Under the pieces are notes generated by a model. That model ran no database searches. It worked only from the letters and a program-made list of their open reading frames with translations, and was not told the origin of the DNA. Below are positions 22,261 through 34,674 of a stretch of 64,000 nt of DNA, in pieces; within the stretch, counting starts at the first letter, position 1; the number at the start of each line of letters is the position of its first letter. The position numbers and the translations under genes are program-made. This stretch comes from Gymnothorax reevesii. Its lineage: Eukaryota > Chordata > Actinopteri > Anguilliformes > Muraenidae. The DNA lies in assembly GCA_029721435.1 (NCBI GenBank), contig CM056573.1:154401947-154465946 (forward strand), in the 5' to 3' direction.

Positions 22261-24716
22261 TCTGCCTTGGTCAGCTAAATTGATTTGGCCAGATAAACCC
22301 CTAAATGTCACAAGATGTTTGGATCACTACCCAGCTGTTAGTTGAAAGACACAGCAGTACATGGCAGACAGCGCACAGAGGAAAAACGGAGGGGGCATGG
22401 GAGGATCAATATTTGTTTTGGGGGAAAAAAATCCTCTGCTATTTGTGTTTTTTTCTTTCTTCCCATTGGTTTTTTTCTCCCTAGTTGGTTTCTGAGAGGA
22501 TTTGTCTTTAGGCACGGGCTTTCTCCACTTTTCCAATTTTCTGTTTTCCTGTAAACAGTCTTTTGACAGTCTCTCTATGAGGAGTTGTAAAAAGCAAAAA
22601 AAAGCTGGAAAACTAAATAGGAGAAAACTTTTCATTCAGGAGAACTCTTCATTCTTCATGTTAGCAGTACATTTGGTTGAAATGCCTCAGCAGTGAATAT
22701 TCTAAATGGAGAGAGCACGAAAACGAGTGTGTCCGGTTTGACTTGGTCCTACCCCCCATTGCAACAAAACTAGTGTGTACAAAACTGGTTACGTCCCCTT
22801 GCCATCGATGCCTATGCTGGGAGTATAAACAAAAGAATAATTTCCTAAGCTGAAATTGTGGTTTAGGTCAGTAATCAATAGACGTATTTTTGTTGGACAT
22901 CCACTGGTCAGAATTAGCAGCAGCCTCCTCCCCAGTGCTGCTAACGCAGCGTATGCTGCTGCCAGCGCCTTCGTTGTACCCACAGTTGTCACTCGGTGTG
23001 AAGCAGTCAGGTCTATTAGCTAATGTCTCAATATTTTAGCAGGCTAATCCATTTCCTTCTTGTTTGAAGTACTTGAACTGTATTTGAGCTAGGGTCAGAC
23101 CTAAATTATCATTCAGTTAAAAGTGGTCATATTATGTCACATTTTTTTATTTTTGAGGCCCATTTACGAATATTTACGTGTTTTAATGGTCAAAAGCACC
23201 TAGTTTACTGCAGTGCGGGCTGCTTTGCCCTGCATTTCAGACTTGCTCAGCCTGAAACGGGTTGTTATGGCTCCTGCCTGAAAGTCCTCTCTAGAATCTG
23301 TCCTTTGTGAGATTAAGGGAACAAAATTAAAAGGTTGGGTTTGAACTGCTGCTGATAACTTTTTTTAAAAACTTTTTATCAGTTTTGATTTTGGGGCATT
23401 TTATTCAAATTTTGAAATGATTTTGCGCAGAATCTGACGAATACTCAAAATATTCAAAGTATGTAACAGATGGGCAAAATTTCCTGTGTCATTGCATTTC
23501 TAATGAAGTACCTGCAGCCCAAATTTCATTCATTTTCAATGATAAATGAAGTTATGGCTGCCACAAACATGAGAAACGTGGAAAAAGTAATGCCTTAGGA
23601 AATCAATGGAAAATTCATTAGACCGCATTGAAAAGTTGAGTTCAGTTTTTAATCCTTGTCGCAATTGGTGATTATTAAAGGTGGGTTATTATAGAATATT
23701 TTTATTATAAAAATGTTTTTGGAAAAATAATATAATTTTGCCCATTTAACCCCTGATCACCCTTTAAGTTGCATGAAAGGGAGTATGGAGAAGTCATTAA
23801 ACGTAACGTTTTATTTCGTGCATTACGTGTAAGCCTATATATTATTATTGAAATTCTATTGAAACAAGGCAATCAGAGATAGCAGACCTGGCCCCAGCCA
23901 CGGGCTGACAGACAGACTGACAGAAACACACACACACACAGACATGATCATTGCTTAACCTGGCCCCCTAGGGGAGGGGCCAGGTAATAAACTAATGTTC
24001 TGTGGTGTGAAAGAATGCATGGTAATAATGAACGTTTGTTGGTGTTGATGAATATGCATCGTAGTGCAAATTTCCTTTATGTAAATGCCGCCTACAGAAG
24101 TGATTTTCTCCTCGCTAATTATACACTTATCTGCACTGATGATTTTTTTTCTCTGTTCGAAATGAACAGCATAAGTTGTAAAACCTTTTCAAACGGTTAC
24201 TGAAATGCTGGTTATGTGGTTGGTGAAGCACATGGCGCACACAAGTACATTATGATTACCATTAACGTAATGTGTGAAAACACCACTTCAAAAAATGGCT
24301 GCGATGGCATGGCACATTTCTTTGAGTGGTAAAGAACCAACCGCATCCAAAAAGGGGCACACATATGTTAAATAGTTTTGTGCTGCGACGCTATGATGAC
24401 CAGCTACACTGAGGCAGTACTATCCTCTAATGCAAAACGATGCCCCAGAAAAATACCCGCTCAAAGGCAGGCGAAGTAGAGTAGAGTAGAGCCAGTACCA
24501 CGTAGTGGAAATGAGGCATTAAAGCCGAATTCGGCCAGGTCTCGAGCAAGGAGAGAACTTTTCGGACAACCAAGAATTCACTTGCGCTTTTCTGAAGGGC
24601 TACCGTTCATTTTAGAATTTTTCGGGCCCTGCTCTGCCCCAAACTAGGTGGGAGGCATACTATGTCATGGTGGGAGACATACTAAGATGTTAAAAGACTT
24701 AAAATAAATTCACTTT
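22261..24716. other. Unassigned sequence
   Basis: No supported gene. A short (CA)n run lies at about 23927-23941. Just after it, at about 23957-23985, GGCCCCCTAGGGGAGGGGCC gives a GC-rich palindrome. With the preceding GACAGACAGACTGACAG this recalls, in reverse, the hairpin/TCTGTC repeats seen elsewhere in the window. A short GTAGAGTAGAGTAGAG run is near 24476. Confidence 0.4.
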
Positions 24717-25075
24717 ATTGCAAAAGCATACTCTCACACTGAAAATTCAACTGAGACCGTGTGCTTTGGTCAGATGAAACCAAGATAGAGCTTTTTGGCA
24801 ACAAACACAATAAGTGAGTCTGGCAGAACACAAAATATGAGTATGCAGAAAAGCACCTTATGCCCACTATGAAGTATGGGGAAGGATCGGTGATACTGTG
24901 GGCCTGTTCCTCTTCCAGAGGCCCTGGGAACCTTGTTAAGGTCCATGGCATCATGAATGCTTTGAAATACCAGGACATTTAAAATCAAAATCTGGTGGCG
25001 TCTGCCCGAAAGCTGAAGATGGGTCGTCACTGGGTCTTTCAGCAAGATAATGACCCTAAACCCTAAATTAAACAA
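24717..25075 (+). mobile_element. Tc1-like transposase fragment
   Basis: Plus-strand translation, broken by stops, gives pieces of a DD34E transposase. The segments are a CALVR-N-D match to the WSDET region at about 24768, MPTMKYGEGSVILWAC at about 24858, and RHWVFQQDNDPKP, the second catalytic Asp region, at about 25026. The subfamily differs from copies A-D. No ends were identified. Confidence 0.75.
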
Positions 25076-25089
25076 TTAAAGGGAAATTG

Positions 25090-25605
25090 TCTGATAGCAG
25101 AAAGAAGATGGAGGAAGAATAAGCTAATGATGGACTACTAAATTTTCTGGGATGAACTTACTATCTACAGGAAAGAAATCAAACATACAAGACAGGCAAT
25201 CTTCTCTAAATTTATCACCGACAACCAGAACAACCCCAAAATTCTTTTTTTCAACCATTGATCGTTTAATTATCCCTGTTTCTATGAAGTCTAGCAGTAG
25301 GTCTGCTTGTTTTCGAAGCCCAACATAATCTAGCACCTGCTTATCTCTCAAATCTCCTAACCCCATACCAACCAACCCGCCCCTTGCGCTCTACTGATGC
25401 TCACCTCCTATCCACCCCCTACGCCCATCTTCGTTCCATGAGTGACAGGGCGTTTAGCGTGGCTGGCCCTAAACTCTGGAACAACCTCCCACCTGCCCTA
25501 CGTCAATGCACTTCACTTTCCACCATCAAATCTATGCTTAAAACGGACCTTTTTACTCTGGATTTTCCCTGAGGCAAAAAAACTGAGGCAAATTAGATGC
25601 CTCAG
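25090..25605 (+). mobile_element. LINE fragment 1 (linker plus 3' end)
   Basis: Two non-adjacent parts of a CR1/L2-type ORF2 are fused. Around 25215-25275 is the pre-RT linker (NPKFFFSTIDRLIIP). From about 25350 the sequence jumps to the C-terminal end, with LLTPYQPTRPLRSTDAHLL in pieces, then FSVAGPKLWNNLPPALRQC and LKTDLFTLDFP before a stop near 25572. The RT core between them is deleted. Dead copy. Confidence 0.75.
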
Positions 25606-25609
25606 TACT

Positions 25610-26870
25610 TAACTACATCAGTGAAAAATACCAGTCCGGTATTTGAGCCAGTCGCAGCACAGAGACGGCTCTGGTCAAGGTTGTTAATGACCTGAGGACA
25701 AATATGGACACATACTCTATTAGTTCTACTTCATCTTATTGCAGCCTTTGCAGTTGATCACTCAAATCTTCGAGCCAGACTTCACAGTCTGGTTGGCCTC
25801 CTAAGGTACTGTTTTCAACTAGTTTAAATTGTATCTTTCTGATCGTGAATTTTAAGTAACAATGGGTAAATCTTCATCAAAAAGCTATGAAATAGCTTGT
25901 GGTGTCCCCCAGGGTTCAATTTTAAGTCCAACGCTTTTTAATATTTTCATGCTGCCACTTTGAAACGTTATCAGGAGGCACAGCATCAGTTTCCTTATGC
26001 TGATGATGCACTGCTGTACATTGCGGTGTCTCCTGATGACTCAGGGCCACTTGACGCTCTTTTTTTTTTTTTTTTTTTAAACCGTATTTTAGGTATCAAG
26101 TCCTGGATGGCAGACAATTTTCTTCAACTCAACCAGGACATAACCAAGGTCTTAATTATTGGTCCTTAAGCTCAGAGAGAGAAACGTCATGCAAAGTTGC
26201 AAGAACTGGCTCTAAAACATGAACAACTGAAAAAACCTTTGGGTTACCATTGATTCAAATTTTAGTTTGAATCACACATGAGAAATTCTACTTTTGGTGA
26301 CATTTCTAATCTTAAGAAAATTACCAGAGTGTGACTGTTTCTTTTCCAAGCCAGTGTAGAGACACTAATGCATCCTTTTATTGCATGCAGAAGTGAATAT
26401 TGTAATGCTCTACTTTCTGGTTTGCTTAGGAAAAACATTGCTCAGTCAATTATTACAGAACTCTGCTGAATATGCTAATGTGGACCAGAAAGAGAACACG
26501 TATTACACCAATTTTGAAGTCTCTCCACTGGCTTTCTGTGTGCTTCAGAATTGATTTTCAGATCCTTTTACTGGTATATAAAACTCTTAATGATTTTAGT
26601 CCAACCTATTTACCTGATTTGCCGCTATGACATGAACCCTCTGGAGCCCTCATGTCTTCTGGTCGTGACCTTTTAATCATTCACAAAGTTAGAAAAAAAA
26701 ACCCAGCATGAGGCATCTTTTCATTATTATGGTCCAAGTTTGTGGAACAGCCTGCCTGAGGGCCACAGAGAGCGTTCATATTTTTAAAGGCAAACTCAAG
26801 GCCTACCATTTTAGCCTGGCTTTTGATCGAACTGCTCTCCTCATTTATTATATATTTATTATTGCTGCTT
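25610..26870 (+). mobile_element. LINE fragment 2 (reverse transcriptase region)
   Basis: Plus-strand frames carry RT motifs. CGVPQGSILSPTLFNIFM lies at about 25891-25945 and YADDALLYI, the catalytic Asp pair, near 25995. A poly-T run has been inserted at 26063. Downstream are the LINE C-terminal pieces RKNIAQSI, SLHWLSVC, FQILLLVYKTLND and, near 26735, a SLWNSLPEG-type motif. Stops and frameshifts throughout make it inactive. It lies directly after fragment 1 in the same orientation, and both carry a 3' end, so they come from separate insertions. Confidence 0.85.
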
Positions 26871-27065
26871 ATCCCAAAAATGATAAAAAAAACCAGTGTG
26901 ATACAACCCATGAAATACAAGTTTGGTATTACAGACATGTAATACAACTTTTGCACATCACGATTGGTCAGATTCTATTCATTGGCAAACATCGTAACAT
27001 TACCAGTCTTCCTGCTGCTAACTAGTATAACCATCACTCGCGTTAATTGGGTTAGTAAAAAGTGA
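26871..27065. other. Spacer
   Basis: Short stretch between LINE and Tc1-like copy C; nothing recognised. Confidence 0.4.
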
Positions 27066-28621
27066 CAACCCCAATTACGAAATAGTTGGGACAAAGTGTA
27101 AATTGTGAATAAAATCTAAATGCAATGACTTTCACATCACGTGAGCCAATATGTTATGTACAATCGAACATGGATAACATTTCAAATGTTGAAACTGAGA
27201 TATTTTTATCCACAAAATTAGCTTATGTAAAGTTTTCTGGCTGCAACAGATCTCAAAAGTTGGGACACAGCAATTAATATATAATAGAATCAGCTGAAAG
27301 AACATTTATAGCAAGTAATTAAGTTAACTGGCTTCAGGTGTGTGACATGATTGGCTAATAAAGGGATGTCTTAGAGAGGCTGAGTCTCTCAGAAGTAAAG
27401 ATGGCCAGAGGCTCTTCAACCCGTGAATGCTTGCTTTAAAAAAATTGTGGAATACAATGTTCCTCAGCCTCAAATTGCAAAGGCTTTGAAGGTCTCATCA
27501 GCAGTGCATAACATCATCAGAAGACTCAGAGAAACTGCAAAAATCTCTGTGCGTAAGGGACAAGGCCGAAGACCTTTACTGGATGCCTGTGATCTTCGGG
27601 CTCTCAGACACCACCGCATCACTGACCAGCATGATTCTGTCATCGACATTGCTAAATAGGCCCAGGAATACTTCAAGAAACCACTGTCTGTAAACACAGT
27701 CTGCCGTGCCACCCCCAGATGAAACCTAAAACACTATCAGGCAAAAAGGAAGCCATTGTTGAGCATGATCCAGAAGCGCTGCCATGTTCTGTGGGCCAAG
27801 GCTCATTTAAAATGGACTGTAGCAAAGTGTCCTGTGGTCAGACAAGTCCAAATTTGACATTCTTGTTGGAAATCATGGGCGTCGTGTCCTCAGGAATAAT
27901 GAGGAGAAAGACCACCCCTTTTGTTATGAGCATTCAGTTCAAAAGCCAGCGTATCTGATGGTATGGGGATGCATTCGTGCATATGGTGTGGGACACTTGC
28001 ATGTTTTAAAAAGCACCATGAATGCTGAAAGGTATATTAAGGTTTTAGAGCATCATATGCTCCCCTTCAGATGACATCTATTCCAGGGAAGGCCTTGTGT
28101 ATTTCAGCAGGACAATTCAAAACCACATACTGCAGCTGTTACAACAGCATGGCTTCGTAGTAGAAGAGTCCGTGTGCTGAACTGGCCTGCCTGCAGTCCT
28201 GATCTTACACCGATCGAGAACATACGGCGCATTAAATGAAAAGTCCGTAAAAGGAGACCCAAAACTCTCCAGCAGCTGGAAGCCTGTATTATACAAGAGT
28301 GGGATCAAATTCCAATGGCTGAACTCAAGAAACGTGTCCCCTCAATGCCCAGAGGCCTCCACTCGTTGTTCAAAAGAAGAGGGGATGCTACACCATGGTA
28401 AAAAGGCTCCTGCGCCAACTTTTTTGAGACATGTAGCAGCCATCAAATTTGAAATGAGCTCATTTTGTGGATAAAATTGTAAAATTTCTCAGTTTCAACA
28501 TTTGCCATGTTATTGCCGTTCTATTGTGAATAAAATACTGGCTACTGTGATTTGAAAGTCATTGCGTTTTGATTTTATTCACAATTTACACTTTGTCCCA
28601 TCTCTGTCAGAATTGGGTTTG
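27066..28621 (+). mobile_element. Near full-length Tc1-like transposon, copy C
   Basis: Left end CAACCCCAATTACGAAATAG; right end runs through CACAATTTACACTTTGTCCC to AATTGGGTTTG before TA at 28622. A 78-codon frame at 27423 gives the N-terminal paired-like helix-turn-helix region (QIAKALKVSSAVHNIIRRLR) and HDSVIDIAK. The catalytic half is broken into short frames, including one around 27840-27870 that corresponds to SKFD. Same subfamily as A, B and D. Confidence 0.92.
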
Positions 28622-30559
28622 TATGAGAGTTACTGTTATCGTAGAAACTTTAATTCATTAATTTGATGGCAAAAACTGTTAACATGCTTGCGAGCTAATT
28701 ATTCATCCTATTCACTTGAAAACACCGCAAACAAGAAGGTTAACGCTTTTCTTTAATTTTCCAAATAATACAATACTGACTTTTATGGGATAAGTAGTAT
28801 CTCAAATTTGATAGCCCGAGATATCAAATTGATAAAACTCAAGTGGTAATTTTCATTTATTACTCGCCGAGGGCAAAGAATAAATGAATATTATGGTGCT
28901 TATTTTCATTAATATGAGCTCACTCATTAGAGATCCTCTATGAATTTATCTATTCATTTATTTCCATTAATTTGTTTTCCTGGCTGACATATTAATCTAT
29001 TATTATTTACTTATTTATTGATTGTTTGAAAATAATTTTCTATTTTGAAATTATCTCCTGCCTCTGTTGTTTCCTCACTTATGGTGCTTCCTCCGTTCCA
29101 GTTTCCTCAGTTCTCGTTTTTTTCATGTGTGCTGTTCTTATTTTAGTCTTTGCTTTGTGTGTGTGTGTGTGTATGAGTGTGTGTGTGGTTGTGAGTGTGT
29201 GTGCGCGCACACACGCATTTCTGTGTGGGGTGGCGGGGGGGTGGAGTGGGAGGTGTTGCTTTATTGTTTTTATTGAAGCACTTTGCGTTGCATTCTGTTT
29301 GTATGAAAACTGCTTTATAAATGAAGTTTTCTGATTGATTGATAAAAAAAAAAATATAAGCATGATGGTGAACCTGAAATGCACTTGCAGAAATGGAGCA
29401 AACTGATTTTGCATGCCTCTGACTTTTTTCTATTTGAGAGTGGCTTGACTTAAACTACTTTTGACACAAAACTGACTGGGGAAATATTGTTTGGTTTGAT
29501 TAGATTAAATCCGAGCTCTATGAAAACAAAAATGGTAGGCTGTTAGGTGAAAACCAAAAAAAAACTTAATCTAGGTAACACCTCAGCCCAGGCATCATGG
29601 CACTGGGAAGCTTTTTTCTGTTTCTGAGGCAAGCGGAAAATATGGGTAGATCTTTGTTTCCGCCCTCAAGAGATTTGCACTTAGGGGGAAGATTCATTTT
29701 CAAACTGAATATGGCACAAGCTGAGGGAAAATCTTTAAATGATCTCTTGACATTCAAGACTTAAGTTGAATCCCAGTGAAAATTTGGTGGTATTATCTGA
29801 AAATAACTGCTTCCTGATTCTCCTTGTCTAACTAGTTTGCATTGAGGAATAGGCAAAAATTCCAAAAATTCAAATGCAAAGCTCACACTTGCATGCTTTT
29901 GAAAACTCACCTGCAATTGCTGCCAAAGGTCTGTCCATGCAGTTGTGGGAGATGGGGGAGGCATAAATATTTATTATATTATAAATACAGGTCTATTTTT
30001 ACAAATGTTACTTACAAAGCAGAAATAATTGTTATTATGAGGGAATTTTGTTAAAGCAGGGAAAATATTTCCTTGAATTCAAACCTTAAGGTCTAACTGG
30101 ATAAAATGTAAAAATGATGGGGTGAGGGTTAAACACAGAATGCTCTGTACATTCCAAAGGGCTCTGCTGTTTGTAAGTATTCAGATTGTGTCAAAAGTGA
30201 ACCACAATTGAACAAAATGTTAGAATTGCTGACATTTTCATTTGCAGTTCCCCTATATTAGAAGATCAAAAGGAATTGCACTATTATCCACTCTGCAGTT
30301 TCTTGGTCGGGTGTGTATTGTTGCATCAGAGCCTTCATGAGTATACTGTTGCGTCTGAGCATTCATTGGGAATTTAACCAAATATCTGGTATTGATTCTT
30401 GATGTGCTATATTTTTTTCTTTTATTGGAGTTTGTTGCAGTTGCGTCGCAACATCAAAATTAAAGGAGTGTCAGTGTCCATAAAACATCATGGGGTAGAA
30501 AAATCAAAATAAACTGATGAAACGCATCATACAATACAGAACATATCAATCATTTGCTG
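28622..30559. other. Unassigned sequence with GT microsatellite
   Basis: No supported gene. It holds the (GT)n tract at 29157-29220 and several AT-rich stretches. The roughly 100-codon frames over the GT tract are artefacts. Confidence 0.45.
29157..29220. repeat. (GT)n microsatellite
   Basis: Interrupted GT dinucleotide tract, ending in GTGCGCGCACACACGC, which is a short inverted GT/AC switch. Confidence 0.95.
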
Positions 30560-31010
30560 TGTTTTTAAGAGGAAACAGCCTGTGGTGAACTCCGCAATAT
30601 CAAACCACTGAAAGACCCCTGAAGTTGATGACTGAGGAGTTCTGACAGTTGTAAGGTTAAAAAGTCATTCTCAACTAACAGACAAACCGGGTACCCTCTC
30701 CAGGATATAGACAGGGATGTGTAAGTACTCAAGAATACTATACCAGAATCACCTCTGAGGGTTCAAAGCAAGATGTAAACCAACAGATTTCAAGTTCAGA
30801 GTGACCATATTAAAGTTTGTAAAAAGGGCATTATAACATGCCTTTGGTCTGATGAGACCACTATCCTATTATGAAGTGATGGAAATGGGTAAGTGTGGAG
30901 AAAGAAAGGAGCTGTTCATGGGCACACACAGCATTCCACCTCATGTTTCTACACTACAGCTGGCTTGATTTTCTTTACTGTGTGTTATGATCCTGCTCAT
31001 GGGCCTTACC
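30560..31010 (+). mobile_element. Possible decayed Tc1/mariner-type remnant
   Basis: Around 30838-30890 the plus strand reads a WSDETTI-like match (CTTTGGTCTGATGAGACCAC), the usual context of the first catalytic Asp in Tc1 transposases, followed by KKGAVHGH-like codons. The upstream stretch to about 30590 could be the N-terminal half but is too decayed to place motifs. No ends seen. Confidence 0.4.
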
Positions 31011-32085
31011 AATGTAGAGGTTTTGACTTATTACATTTATCAGACCAGATTGAATGAAACATGGGGTGTGGATGCCAGTAGAGTCAGTGGTGCAGGTGTG
31101 TGTGAGTGACGGGTGTGTGTGCATGCTGTATGGTGCAGAAAAAACGAACTAAGGCAGCATAAGTAAATAAAATGGCTGCCCTTTGGGTGGACTGGAAGGA
31201 ATTGAGGGGGGCCAAAGTTATCTGCATTCCGGACCTTTATATCCTGGGAACGCTGGGGCCCTCGGGCGCTCCCACTGCACTGATGACCCATCTGTAGAAC
31301 AAAGCAAAAGACTGAGTCGCACGGCAAACCCAAGCCCACACTGTAGAGATCATCACTCAAACCTGTCGTGGCTGCCGATGACCGCAGCTGGATGAATTTT
31401 CTTATGACTAGAAGTATCCTTGCTGGTTCTGGTCAGATTCAACCTGATGCCTTTAACTCACTGGACAGAGATTCACCTGGCAGCCAGACTGTTAACACAA
31501 ACATACTATCTTCGTGACCAGTGCATTTTTCATGGCCAATACATGTTCTTGTTTTTGAGGGGGTTGCGATGTCTGACACGGCATCAGATACGGTGATATC
31601 TGTGGTTTGTAGACATAGAGTGGTTATTGAGAGCAAGAAAAAATGGCAACCAAATGCTAAACATGACATTGTACTTAAGAACATGTTGGCTATTTGTTTC
31701 TCACCCCTGAAATGAAATCGTGTACTGACTGCACTGTATGCTGTCTTGGCCGATGTTCAGCCATTTGATAATGCTTCTTAGCCTAGATTAATGCTGACTA
31801 AGAAAGTGTACCAGCCTGATACACTCAAGAAAATGTTATGAATCTGCTTGGGCCTTATAGTGAATAATGAGGAATCTAACGGTCAGTTTTTTGTAAAACT
31901 GAGTACTTGCCTTTTTGTTTTCCATCTCTGACCTCTTTCAGCTTGTGGGTGTTCTACAGACAGATTAAGCTTGGCAGTGTGTATACATACACTACTTTCC
32001 AGTTCATCATTACTCATCCTGTACAATTTTGAAGAAAAGCAATGCAATTTGTACTGCATTTTAATTCACTGTGCTCATATTCATT

Positions 32086-32091
<6 letters not shown>
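31011..32091. other. Unassigned sequence
   Basis: Nothing recognised; short frames on both strands lack domains and splice-flanked exons. Confidence 0.4.

Positions 32092-32167
<76 letters not shown>
32092..32167. repeat. (AT)n microsatellite
   Basis: Uninterrupted AT dinucleotide run of about 76 bp. Confidence 0.98.
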
Positions 32168-32168
<1 letters not shown>

Positions 32169-33907
32169 CCTGCAGCAATGCTTTTTGTCCTTTGTGTTAT
32201 TAATCAGTTTCCAATTACACATGAGAATATAATACAGTAGGTTTTAAATATTAAACATAATTTTATGACTCTCACCACCAGCTGTGATTGATATCCACAG
32301 AAAATTTTGTGACACATTCCATGAAGTTTAGTGAGGGGAAAAGAAGTTATTCAATGTGAAGCCTACTTTTATAACTGCATGAACAGATATTTTTAAGAGT
32401 TATCCAGTGTAATGCAACAGTAATTCCTGAATACATTTAAATTTTATGGCCCGGTTGCCGTAAAAAATTAGCTACTTCTGATGTGATTTTACACAAAGCC
32501 TTCTGAGTCTCCCTGTATTGATGTAGACTCCTAGGGAGGTTTTTGATTGTCCTATTAATTTTTTATCTTCTAATTTTCCCTGGATTATCAAGGTATTGCT
32601 CTGCTAGATTTGATGTTTCATTGGTGCTTTTTCTTTCAAGCCTGTGACGGTCTTACAACTGCTTGTGGCTAAAGCAGGGAAAAAAGTGTCTTGAGCTAAT
32701 TGAGATCAAGTCTGTTTTCAAGTATATATGTATTTGATGAGCTGGAGATATAATAACAGTTTCCCTGTTATGATGACTTATTCCTGAACTTTCAAGAGAT
32801 TTTGCCCGCATTTTAATGAAAGACATCACATTTGAAGTCCAAATTGCGTTGGTTCTTCCTTTTGACAAAGTCACTGTTTCAAAGTTTTAAGAATGAGGGT
32901 TCCTATGTGGAAACCATGTGAGCTTTAATGTTTTATGGATTGACTGACCGTTTGGCGTTTTTTCCAATTCCATGCAGTACAGATGTGTTTAGAGGTTGAG
33001 TCTCAGTGTGCAGTAGTCTGTTGGTTTTTTGTTTTTTCTCTACCACACCTTGTAAGGTAGCCAAGTCATTCCCGTTTAACCGGTTCCACTGTAGCCATTT
33101 CCTACCGCACTTGAGTGGGCCAACATGTGCGTTTACCTGGTGTCTAAAAGTAACAAGTTGGTAGATCACACTGGCATAGTTTAAGGTTTTCAGTTTGCTT
33201 TGGCCAAAATTGTTCCATATTTGTTTGACTCGATCAGTGTAGTTTGAGTTGTCATAATATATGGTGACAATGAACCTGATGGTAAAAAAAGCAGTCAATG
33301 TGCTTTTGTATTTTTTTTTTTTTTTTTTTTTTGTCAGCCTGTCATTCCCTCAAAGACCTTGCAGCATGGCAGTTAAGTGTTACCCTGCATAAAAGCCCCT
33401 GGGTTATTCCTAAAATGTTGCACCATCTGACAGTACCAGTTTAGCAAATAAAAGTTGAATATTTCTGTTCTTTTGACATTCTATTTCAATACTGTGACGG
33501 TTTTCGTTGACTATCCATTCAGTTTTCACAAACTAAAAATCCTTTCATCTTAATTTGCCTAAAAAAAAAAATTGGTTTATCAATAGTGTTTTACCCGTTT
33601 CATCATAGTGATAATGAGTAGGCTACAATTAAACAGTTGTCTTGTCTCACAATGTGCCAAAACACAAATAATAGATGTGTGCATTAATAAGAATTGAAGA
33701 AAAATATAAATGTAATGCCAAAGTTATTTTTCCCAGTAACTAATTATGGTGTTTACAGTAATGTGTAAGCTAATTACTTTTAAGATAGTAAGTAACTAAT
33801 GAATTACTAATTTGCAATCTCTTGGACAAATTTACAGGTATGTGTATAATTAATTTCTTCATCCAAACATCACTAGACCACTCAAAAAGTACAAATGTGC
33901 AATGATA
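32168..33907. other. Unassigned sequence
   Basis: No supported gene. A poly-T run lies at about 33311-33332. A 121-codon minus-strand frame at 32933-33298 has no recognisable domain. Confidence 0.4.
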
Positions 33908-34480
33908 AAACTAGACTGTCTGGTTGGCTGCGACCGCATGGGTGTAGCCCTCGAAAGGCCGCTTCTCTCCTTTTTTGCACATTATTCGGCCACTTCTGTC
34001 ACCATGGCAACCAAAATCGATGGGTGTCATAACTGAAGTATAACGCATCCATACCAAATATGAAAGTAATCAGTCAAAAATTGCAGCCTGTACAGTGTCC
34101 AAAAGGAAGTATGAATGAGTGTGAAGTGTTTCAGCACAAATTTGTGCATTATTCGGCCAATGCTGTGGGCATTGGGCATGGCAACCAAAATCAACGGGTG
34201 GATTTCGGGTGGAAAACGGGTGGAAAATCAAACAAAGGAATCTTTGTTTGACCACAAATTTGAGCATCATTTGGCCAATATTGTCGTCATGGCCACCAAA
34301 ATCGATAGGTGTCATAAGTGAAGCATATCACATGTCCATACCAAATATGAAAGTAGTCGGTCAAAAATTACTGCCTGTACTGCGTCCACAAGGAAGTGTT
34401 TACGAACACGGACGCGGCAGCGGCGGAGACGACAAGCATGAATCGATAGTAGCTGCCCGACTTCATTCGGGGGCTACAAT
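33908..34480 (-). mobile_element. Minus-strand copy of the satellite-bearing element
   Basis: Reads in reverse complement as the element at 1-1795. The end near 33912 is ACTAGACTGTCTGG, then CCTTTTTTGCACATTATTCG. Two or so diverged 158-bp half-units follow (CACCATGGCAACCAAAATCG, ATGGACATG in reverse, CAAATATGAAAGTAATCAGTC). The other end, near 34385-34440, has AAGGAAGTGTTTACGAACAC and GGCAGCGGCGGAGACGAC. This copy shows both ends of the element with only a few internal units. Confidence 0.75.
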
Positions 34481-34674
34481 AAACCTCCTCTACTTGCTGC
34501 TGGACCTTGGTTGAAATTTTGTCCTGGCTACGGCCCTGCTTGTAATTGTCTTAATTGGATGCATTTCATGTTAAGAGCAGTCATTTTCACTATTAGGGCA
34601 CAATTTGAGAGAAATTCGCATGCACGCCATGAAGAACGAACATACTCGTTTATTTTCAGACCCAAGAGATACTA

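Noticed and set aside
29026..29414. Frames of about 100 codons over the GT tract
   Set aside because: Microsatellite translation; the hydrophobic look comes from GTG/TGT codons.
32933..33298. 121-codon minus-strand frame
   Set aside because: No domain or supporting signals; ends in AT-rich sequence.
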